6,623 bases of DNA from the NCBI GenBank assembly GCA_034408875.1, contig JAWXCJ010000225.1:1-6623 (forward strand). Reading direction: 5' to 3'. A program made the position numbers and the translations under genes. The DNA is from JANNHK01 sp034408875 (GTDB lineage: Bacteria; Actinomycetota; Acidimicrobiia; IMCC26256; PALSA-610). This document shows, one piece after another, positions 1-4,768 of the stretch (the stretch's first letter is position 1; each line of letters starts with the position of its first letter). The notes beneath the pieces are model-generated. The model worked only from the letters and a program-made list of their open reading frames with translations. It was not told the DNA's origin and did no database searches.

Positions 1-687
1 GACGGCGGCGCCGCCGTCCTCACGATCAAACAGCTCGGCGACTACACCGGGGCGTGGCTGCTGCTCGTCGCGGTGCCGCCCGAGCGTCAGAGCCGGGGAC
101 ACGCCAAGGAACTCGTTGGCGCCGCGATCGAACGGGCACGGGCGCACGGCGCGAAGCACATGCACCTGGCCAACGCCATCCCCCGCTACGTCTGGCCCGG
201 CGTCGACCTTGCGAACACGCGCGCCGGAATGCTGTTCGAGACGATGGGGTTCGAGCGCAACCTCGTCGGCATCAACATGACGATCCCGGCGACGTTCCGG
301 CGCGCACCGCCACGCGGGGTCACCGTGGAACTCGAACAGACCGACGGCGCCCTGACGTTCGCGCACCGCGCCTTCCCGCAGTGGGTCGACGAACTGACTG
401 TGGCCGTCGAGCAGGGCACGGCTGTTGCGGCTCGCGACGAGCACGGCTCCACGATCGGGTTTGGGTGCCACTCATGCAACCGCGAGACGTGGATCGGCCC
501 GATGGCCACCGACCCCGAGACGCACCACGGCGGCGTGGGATCCGCCGTCCTCGCCGCGATCTGCGCCGACCTCGAACGGCGCGGGCATGCGGCGGGCGAG
601 ATCTGCTGGGTCAGCAACCTGCGGTTCTACGGCAAGTGCGGCGCAACCGTGTCGCGCGTCTACCAGGGCGGCCGGCTACGCCTGTAG
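1..687 (+). CDS. Tandem GNAT N-acetyltransferase, C-terminal part (5' end outside the window)
   Basis: The frame is open from base 1 to the TAG at 685-687, giving 228 visible residues; the true start lies upstream. Two GNAT-type acetyl-CoA binding signatures are visible. The first, at about residues 25-38, reads VPPERQSRGHAKEL and keeps the Q-x-x-G-x-A pyrophosphate-binding loop (Q30, G33, A35). The second, at about 168-184, reads TDPETHHGGVGSAVL, with His175 where Gln/Arg is usual and G178/G180 kept. Each is followed by the expected late GNAT pattern: MLFETMGFERN after the first, NLRFYGKCGATVSRVY after the second. A YVWPGVD motif sits at residues 63-69 in the first half. Proteins of this class move an acetyl group from acetyl-CoA to an amine; the substrate cannot be read here. 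A mycothiol synthase (MshD) role was considered because mca is nearby, but the sequence does not resemble MshD outside the generic GNAT motifs. The gene converges on the minus-strand cluster. The fold is confident, the substrate unknown. Confidence 0.85.
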   Translation, partial: DGGAAVLTIKQLGDYTGAWLLLVAVPPERQSRGHAKELVGAAIERARAHGAKHMHLANAIPRYVWPGVDLANTRAGMLFETMGFERNLVGINMTIPATFRRAPPRGVTVELEQTDGALTFAHRAFPQWVDELTVAVEQGTAVAARDEHGSTIGFGCHSCNRETWIGPMATDPETHHGGVGSAVLAAICADLERRGHAAGEICWVSNLRFYGKCGATVSRVYQGGRLRL

Positions 688-834
688 AAAGCGATCGGAG
701 TCCTTGCGCCAGCTCGACAGGTTCGGGATTCGTGCCGAGCGCGAGTGTCTCGCCGAAATCAAGCGACGAGCTCGGTACCGTCGCCCGTCGTGTCGTAGAT
801 CAACTGGCGCGACACCCGCCCGCCGTCGTTCGCC
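688..834 (-). pseudogene. Decayed fragment of a second DUF1023 alpha/beta hydrolase gene
   Basis: This gap between two convergent genes matches the intact hydrolase gene in two blocks. Block 1 (778-828) aligns with 2158-2210 and on the minus strand reads GGRVSRQLIYDTTGDG against GGRVPRQFLIYDTTADG, with one codon lost. Block 2 (693-720) aligns with 2054-2081 with a single mismatch in 28 bases and reads LSSWRKDSDR in both copies. The stretch between the blocks is 57 bases here and 76 in the intact gene. The 19-base loss shifts the frame, and a TGA follows block 1 shortly after. The blocks correspond to residues about 295-311 and 336-345 of the intact protein, so both the N-terminal and the catalytic C-terminal parts are gone. 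No working product is possible. The fragment fills the gap exactly from the GNAT stop to the lipoprotein stop, as expected of a deletion scar. Confidence 0.82.
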
Positions 835-1326
835 TCACGGCACCGTAGGCTGTTCGTACTCTTCACCCGGTCCGCACGCGCTCTGGCCGACGATCGAAAT
901 CTCGGTCGTGGTCTTCGATCCGCGGATCCGCATCCCCATGAGGCCGTCGCCGCCACGTATGTCCTCGACCTCGTCGGAGCGGGCGTCGCGCGTGAAGGAG
1001 AGCCCACGGGCTTCGAGTTCCTGTTCGATCGTGTGGAGGGCCTCGGCCCCGGTCGGCGCGCTCGTGACCTCGACCCGTAGCCCCCAGCCGAAGTACACGA
1101 GGTCTTCGAGCGGCGGTTCGCAGAACGACGCGCTCGAGCCGACGTTCTCGTGCGCGACCGTGCCGACGAGTTCGGCGAGGTCGCGGAACAACGCCTTCAT
1201 GTCCGCGAGGCCCTCTTGGGCGGTTGCGGGTGGTGGCCTTGTCACGTTGTCCTCCCCGTTGTCGTCACCGCTACAGCCGGCCGCCACAGCCACAGCCAAC
1301 ATCACCATTACTACGAGGCGCCTCAC
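835..1326 (-). CDS. Small secreted lipoprotein, last gene of the hydrolase operon
   Basis: This is a 163-residue protein I do not recognise as a named family. The N-terminus is a lipoprotein signal peptide: two arginines, a hydrophobic stretch (residues 4-16) and a lipobox AAGC with the modified cysteine at residue 18. An acidic, then Thr/Pro-rich linker follows (SGDDNGEDN, VTRPPPAT). The mature domain, about residues 36-160, looks mixed alpha/beta and has just two further cysteines, C69 and C151, which could form a disulfide outside the membrane. The GTG start overlaps the hydrolase TGA (GTGA at 1323-1326) and has no clear ribosome binding site, so translation is probably coupled to the hydrolase. 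In-frame ATG codons at residues 7 and 9 would shorten the signal peptide and remove its positive charges, so GTG is preferred. The tight coupling suggests it works with, or protects against, the hydrolase; that is inference. The minus-strand unit ends here, before the decayed hydrolase fragment. Confidence 0.85.
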   Translation of the reverse strand: MRRLVVMVMLAVAVAAGCSGDDNGEDNVTRPPPATAQEGLADMKALFRDLAELVGTVAHENVGSSASFCEPPLEDLVYFGWGLRVEVTSAPTGAEALHTIEQELEARGLSFTRDARSDEVEDIRGGDGLMGMRIRGSKTTTEISIVGQSACGPGEEYEQPTVP

Positions 1327-3086
1327 CGGAACGGATTGAGGTTGTCGCCGAGGTCGCCCAGGCCTTCACCGATGTCTTCGACGATGTCGCCACCCGTTTC
1401 GATCACGTCGCCTCCGATCTCGAGGGTCTTATCGACCGTGTTGCGGGCACCGGTCTCTACCGCACCACCGAGTACGTCTTGGGCCCGCTGACCGGCATCG
1501 ACGACATCGTCGACCGCCTCCGGCACCGGGAGGTGATCCTGGATGCCGTCCCACAGCGGATCGCTGACATTCTCGGCGAAGTAGTCGCCGTGGCCACCTA
1601 TCCGCACCGTGGAGTCGCGGAGGTTGGTCTCGAGGCGCACACCACCAAAGCCGGGCGAACTCGGATCCTCGCCGAACGCCTCCAGCCATCCGACTGGCTC
1701 GCCCGGAGCCTTGAGCGCATACAGACGGCCGCCGTCGAGGTTTAGGCCGTCCTCGCTACCGACGCCCATCCCGGGGCTGCCGAGCGCAACCGCGTCGTCG
1801 ATAGACATGTCGCCCTCGCGCATCGCGAACCCGGTCATTGTGCTGCCATAACTATGGCCGATCAGGGTGACGTGCTGCGCGGCACGCAACCCGAGCCCGG
1901 CCATGAACGAAACGACGAGCGGCCGCGCCGTCTCGGCCTCCTCCGGGAACCCGGCATTGTCAAGCCCGTCGGGCGCGTCGAATCCGAGATACGACACCAC
2001 CGCCGTCCGTTCGCCGAATCCATCGTTCGCTTCGGTCCACAGCCAGAAGCCACGGTCGGAGTCCTTGCGCCAGCTCGACAGCGCGGAGCCGGTGCCGGGG
2101 AGGTAGACGGCGACGTTGTCGGCGGTGGTGATGTCGCCGAACACCTCGGCGTAGCGGCCGTCCGCGGTCGTGTCGTAGATCAGAAACTGGCGTGGTACCC
2201 GCCCGCCGTACGGGTCGTCGATGCTCGCGAGCATCTCACGAAGTCGTTCCTGTTCGGCGCTGCCCGCGGCCGCGTTCTCGTAGTCGGTCTCCATGCGGAC
2301 GCGGTTGGCGTCGATCCGCATTTGGAGGGGGACGCCGTCGAGGTTGCCGATCAACTCGGGATAGTCGCGGACCAGGACGCGGCGCCGGGCCGGGCTCATG
2401 GCGCCGAAGATCACCGCGATGTCGGCGGGGGATTCGGCCTCGCCGAGCTCGGCCGAGAGCTTGACGAACCATGCGACCCCGGCGGCGGGCCGGCCCGACA
2501 AGGCGGCCGCGTACGTATATACCCGCAGGGTCGTCAGGACCGGAATGTCGAGTGTCAGGGCCGAGGCAATATCGAGCGGGACACTCACGGCGCGCAACGT
2601 GTCCGCGCACGCCCGGCACGCGCCGGCCCACCACACGTACCCATCGTTGCAATGGTTCTCGAGGTACCGGACCTCGTCGGCGAGTCCAGCCCGCCGAGAC
2701 TCCACGCTACGCACTTGGTCGGCAACTCCGGCATCGCCGAGAAGCCGCCCGAGGCCGAGCATCTCGTCGCCGAGGTTGGCGATGCGCACCTCGTTCGCGC
2801 GGAGCCGCCACCCCACCTCATGCGCATGACGAGCCAACGTGCGCAGCGCTTCGGCCGCACCGGCGAACATTTCGACGAGAGGCGCAACCTGGCGGACGTA
2901 GTTCGAGAAATCAGCGTGGAAGCGCCGGGCGCCCGGGCTCTCCCAGGCGCGTGCCATGCCGTCGCCGACCTCGCGCAGGCGCCTGACACTGCCGTCGACA
3001 CGTTCGGCGGCAGTATCGAACTCGCCCGCCCGGGCCATGAGCCGCTCCGACGCGACGAACAGCTCTTCCGACGAGACCGGGTACAC
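1323..3086 (-). CDS. DUF1023-type alpha/beta hydrolase with N-terminal WXG100-like helical domain
   Basis: This 587-residue protein has three parts. Residues 1 to about 100 are a helical hairpin like WXG100 proteins, with the turn at AWESPG (W48, G52). Residues about 100-290 are a mainly helical linker with three cysteines (C146, C157, C160). Residues about 295-520 are an alpha/beta hydrolase of the DUF1023 type: the strand NVAVYLPGTGS (324-334), the nucleophile elbow GHSYGS with Ser412, the APGEPVGWL segment that usually carries the catalytic acid (here Glu463), and the catalytic histidine in GGHGDYF (His499). A Gly/Asp/Glu-rich amphipathic tail (about 522-587) follows, ending NPFR. The substrate is unknown; ester or lipid hydrolysis would fit the fold. 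No Sec signal is visible, so export, if any, would rely on the WXG-like region. The start is GTG, 3 bases after the stop of the WXG-like gene and without a clear ribosome binding site, which suggests coupling. The stop overlaps the lipoprotein start. Part of a second copy lies at 688-834. Confidence 0.9.
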   Translation of the reverse strand: MYPVSSEELFVASERLMARAGEFDTAAERVDGSVRRLREVGDGMARAWESPGARRFHADFSNYVRQVAPLVEMFAGAAEALRTLARHAHEVGWRLRANEVRIANLGDEMLGLGRLLGDAGVADQVRSVESRRAGLADEVRYLENHCNDGYVWWAGACRACADTLRAVSVPLDIASALTLDIPVLTTLRVYTYAAALSGRPAAGVAWFVKLSAELGEAESPADIAVIFGAMSPARRRVLVRDYPELIGNLDGVPLQMRIDANRVRMETDYENAAAGSAEQERLREMLASIDDPYGGRVPRQFLIYDTTADGRYAEVFGDITTADNVAVYLPGTGSALSSWRKDSDRGFWLWTEANDGFGERTAVVSYLGFDAPDGLDNAGFPEEAETARPLVVSFMAGLGLRAAQHVTLIGHSYGSTMTGFAMREGDMSIDDAVALGSPGMGVGSEDGLNLDGGRLYALKAPGEPVGWLEAFGEDPSSPGFGGVRLETNLRDSTVRIGGHGDYFAENVSDPLWDGIQDHLPVPEAVDDVVDAGQRAQDVLGGAVETGARNTVDKTLEIGGDVIETGGDIVEDIGEGLGDLGDNLNPFR

Positions 3087-3089
3087 GAC

Positions 3090-3368
3090 TCAGCCCGGCC
3101 AACGGTCGGCGGCCGCGGCGCCCTCGGCGACCCGGCGCAGAGTCCGGGTATACGTCTCGCCTTCAGTCGCCGCGCGCACTCCCGCTTCGGTGACGAGCCG
3201 CGTGAAGTGCTCGATCGCCTCGGCCACAGCAACGTCCAGCGCCGAGATCCCGAGCGGGACGCAAGCGATCAACGCCGCGAGGGGACGCGCTTCGGCTTCG
3301 ATCGCGGCCGCGGCCGCCGTCACCGCCTCAGGATCGAACGCCAGCCCCTCGGCCACCACTACCCCCAA
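3090..3368 (-). CDS. Small helical WXG100/EspC-like protein
   Basis: This is a 92-residue, alanine-rich, almost wholly helical protein without a signal peptide. Two helical segments (about 13-36 and 43-85) surround a short break near PLGISALD, as in the helical hairpins of the WXG100 and EspC-like families linked to type VII secretion. It lacks a canonical W-x-G turn, and I see no clear Y-x-x-x-D/E export signal, so membership is inferred from size, composition and context. It lies 3 bases upstream of a hydrolase that begins with its own WXG-like hairpin, so the two may form a helical-bundle pair. Start choice is uncertain. The outermost start is TTG at 3366-3368, since an in-frame stop lies at 3387-3389. 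GTG at 3357-3359 or 3354-3356 would also serve, and the latter has a run of five G (3362-3366) at ribosome-binding distance. The product would then be 88-89 residues, beginning just before AEGLAFDPEAV. Confidence 0.7.
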   Translation of the reverse strand: MGVVVAEGLAFDPEAVTAAAAAIEAEARPLAALIACVPLGISALDVAVAEAIEHFTRLVTEAGVRAATEGETYTRTLRRVAEGAAAADRWPG

Positions 3369-3390
3369 AACGGGCTGCTGCCTGCCTCAA

Positions 3391-3419
3391 TTCGTACCGG
3401 CGGGCAAAGCCAAAGGCAA
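3391..3419 (-). promoter_or_regulatory. Putative sigma-70-type promoter for the WXG-like/hydrolase/lipoprotein operon
   Basis: On the minus strand, TTGCCT (3414-3419) and TACGAA (3391-3396, followed by T) are separated by exactly 17 bases. They lie in the 91-bp gap after the SCP2-like gene and just upstream of the WXG-like gene. Transcription would start near 3384, leaving a leader of 15-30 bases depending on which start codon is used. The stretch looks less GC-rich than its surroundings. This is a match by eye and both boxes deviate from consensus. No clear terminator for the upstream mca unit is visible in the gap, so read-through from mca is also possible. Confidence 0.4.
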
Positions 3420-3459
3420 TGAGCGGCTCGACCATGTTTCCCAGGGTTAGGTTGCGCCT

Positions 3460-3756
3460 CTAGCCGAGCACCGCCGCGGGCTTGACGGCCGCGTCACTCC
3501 CGCGGGTGAGCGGGAGCACGTGCAGGAGCGCACCGAAGTCGCCTGCCATCTTGATCTGCCCGCGCATGAACCCGACGGACAGGTCGAGGGTGCCCGCCCG
3601 CACCGCGTCGGCGTCGGCCGGCGACATCGTGAACGCCACGTCGGCCTCAACAGGCCCGGCGCCCGCACCCGAGGCGATGACCGCGCCCTCGTTGACCTGC
3701 GCGAAGAATCGCCCCTGCTCCTTCTTCCCCACCGCCACCACGAACTCGACGATCAT
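3460..3756 (-). CDS. SCP2-like sterol/lipid-carrier domain protein
   Basis: This is a 98-residue protein from ATG at 3754-3756 to TAG at 3460-3462. The order of features matches a minimal SCP2 sterol-carrier fold: an N-terminal strand (MIVEFVVAVG), a central stretch VEADVAFTMSPADADAVRAG in which a strand leads into a helix, then the family-typical segment GFMRGQIKMAGDFGALLHVL. Proteins of this type bind lipids, fatty acyl groups or other hydrophobic ligands in a pocket. Many bacterial ones are single-domain cytosolic proteins of about this size, and no signal peptide is seen here. The start overlaps the mca stop by four bases (ATGA at 3753-3756), so the two are made from one message and probably translationally coupled. 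That start is strongly preferred over longer versions of the frame, which run far into mca in a shadow frame. The coupling suggests a role near mycothiol conjugate turnover, perhaps presenting hydrophobic conjugates, but this is inference. Confidence 0.82.
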   Translation of the reverse strand: MIVEFVVAVGKKEQGRFFAQVNEGAVIASGAGAGPVEADVAFTMSPADADAVRAGTLDLSVGFMRGQIKMAGDFGALLHVLPLTRGSDAAVKPAAVLG

Positions 3757-4697
3757 CGTCGCGAGTTGGGGAGATCGGTGGCGCGTTCGCGGATGCCGGC
3801 GAAGATGTCGTCTTCGAACTCGCCGTCGGGAACGTTGTTCTCGACGAGCGAACGGGCGAGGACGAACTCCTCCCAGGGGAACACCTCGCGCACAATGTCG
3901 TCGGGGAGGCGCATCCAGAACCCGTTCGGGTCGACCTGGGTCCGGTGTGCGAGCAGCGCGGCCCGGCGCTGGTGCAGGTGCTCGCCGACATCGATGAGGG
4001 TCGTGAAGTCGTCGGTCCGGCCGTCGCCGAAACCACGCTCGAACCACGACTCGTACGGGCTCTCGTCGCCCCGCCTGAGGTACGCCTCGTGCAGGGCCTT
4101 CACTCGCGCAATCGACCACCCGACGTAGTAGAGCTTCGCGGGCTGCCAGGGCTCACCCATCTCGGGGTAGGCGTCGGGGTCACCCGCGAGTTCGAACGCC
4201 GGGACCGAGATCTCGTGCACCCGGATGTGATCGGGATGCGGGTAGAAGTTGCGGTCCTCGCGGTAGGTGAGAATGACCTGCGGACGTTCGGCTCGGATGA
4301 TGGCGACCAGACGGCCGACTGCCTCGTCGAGCGGGGCGTTCGCAAAGTTGTCAGGGTGCGCATTCGGTTCGGTGTCGGGCATACCGCTATCGAGGTAGCC
4401 GAGCATGCGCAGCGAGTCGTAGCCGAGCACACGCACGCTTTCGCGCAGCTCGGCCATGCGGAGTTCGTGCATCGCCTCGGGTGAACCGGGATGTTCGACG
4501 GCCGGGTTCAGGATGTCGCCGGCCTCGCCACCGGTGCAGCACACGAGGACACAGTGCACACCGTCCGCCGAGTACTTCGCGGTTGTCCCCGCACCCTTCG
4601 ATGCCTCGTCGTCGGGGTGCGCATGGACCTGAAGGAGACACAGGCGTCCGTCGTGTGGCGGAACGGGCTCCGCGATGGGCTCCGGCATGCAACCCAC
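3753..4697 (-). CDS. mca: Mycothiol S-conjugate amidase Mca
   Basis: This 314-residue protein belongs to the LmbE/PIG-L zinc deacetylase family. Mca cuts mycothiol S-conjugates of toxins into glucosaminyl-inositol and a mercapturic acid that is exported, so it acts in cytosolic detoxification. Visible evidence: the zinc motif AHPDDE at 26-31 (His27 and Asp30 as ligands, Asp29 as general base), the second motif YPHPDH at 152-157 with His157 as third ligand, TGGEAGDILNPA at 55-66, and GEPWQPAKLYYV at 181-192. Lys34 in HPDDEASKGA matches the Mca-specific lysine; the related MshB deacetylase has a serine there, so mca is favoured over mshB. The length fits the family. The start is taken as GTG at 4695-4697, supported by GAGGGT at 4707-4712, nine bases upstream; ATG at 4686-4688 would shorten the protein by three residues. 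The stop overlaps the SCP2-like start. The gene is divergent from the VanW gene across 71 bp. Confidence 0.95.
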   Translation of the reverse strand: MGCMPEPIAEPVPPHDGRLCLLQVHAHPDDEASKGAGTTAKYSADGVHCVLVCCTGGEAGDILNPAVEHPGSPEAMHELRMAELRESVRVLGYDSLRMLGYLDSGMPDTEPNAHPDNFANAPLDEAVGRLVAIIRAERPQVILTYREDRNFYPHPDHIRVHEISVPAFELAGDPDAYPEMGEPWQPAKLYYVGWSIARVKALHEAYLRRGDESPYESWFERGFGDGRTDDFTTLIDVGEHLHQRRAALLAHRTQVDPNGFWMRLPDDIVREVFPWEEFVLARSLVENNVPDGEFEDDIFAGIRERATDLPNSRR

Positions 4698-4706
4698 GCT
4701 ACCGCG

Positions 4707-4712
4707 ACCCTC
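4707..4712 (-). promoter_or_regulatory. Ribosome binding site of mca
   Basis: The minus strand reads GAGGGT nine bases before the GTG at 4695-4697. It lies 18 bases from the alternative ATG at 4686-4688, too far to serve it well, so it favours the GTG start. It is the clearest ribosome binding site among the starts in this window. Confidence 0.5.
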
Positions 4713-4753
4713 AGCGGGGCTAGGGCGCCAGGAGAATTCGGTCGCGGTCCCGG

Positions 4754-4759
4754 TAGCCT
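4754..4759 (+). promoter_or_regulatory. Possible -10 element for the VanW gene, near-leaderless
   Basis: TAGCCT fits the loose actinobacterial TAnnnT -10 pattern and ends ten bases before the ATG at 4769. No ribosome binding site precedes that ATG at normal distance; AGGAGA at about 4730-4735 is over 30 bases away and cut off by an in-frame TAG at 4754-4756. A transcript starting about 3 bases before the ATG would explain this. No -35 box is evident. The rest of the 71-bp divergent gap shows no operator-like repeat. Weak evidence. Confidence 0.2.
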
Positions 4760-4768
4760 GCCCGCTCG

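Noticed and set aside
54..848. Plus-strand open frame (264 codons) overlapping the GNAT gene
   Set aside because: It is out of frame with both acetyl-CoA motifs and extremely Arg-rich, so it is a shadow.
759..1007. Minus-strand open frame ending in GGRVSRQLIYDTTGDG, as a real small gene
   Set aside because: Only its end matches the hydrolase; the first part is an out-of-frame reading of the lipoprotein gene. The match is better explained as a gene relic.
425..1339. Plus-strand open frame (304 codons) across the GNAT end and the lipoprotein
   Set aside because: It is antisense to the lipoprotein, which has a convincing signal peptide and lipobox, and its composition is Ser/Arg/Ala noise.
1854..3422. 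Long plus-strand open frame (522 codons) opposite the hydrolase and WXG-like genes
   Set aside because: Its translation is Arg/Gly/Pro/His-rich without domain motifs and is fully antisense to a gene with a clear catalytic centre; long shadow frames are expected in GC-rich DNA.
3369..3459. Intrinsic terminator after the SCP2-like gene
   Set aside because: Only a very short GAGC/GCTC inverted repeat is present, with no stable stem followed by a T run.
3757..4119. Longer version of the SCP2-like gene starting inside mca
   Set aside because: The added residues are Arg/Pro-rich shadow sequence of mca, and the fold begins at the ATG that overlaps the mca stop.
3753..4697. Assignment of the zinc amidase as MshB (mycothiol biosynthesis deacetylase)
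   Set aside because: The lysine in HPDDEASKGA and the TGGEAGDILNPA and GEPWQPAKLYYV segments fit Mca rather than MshB.
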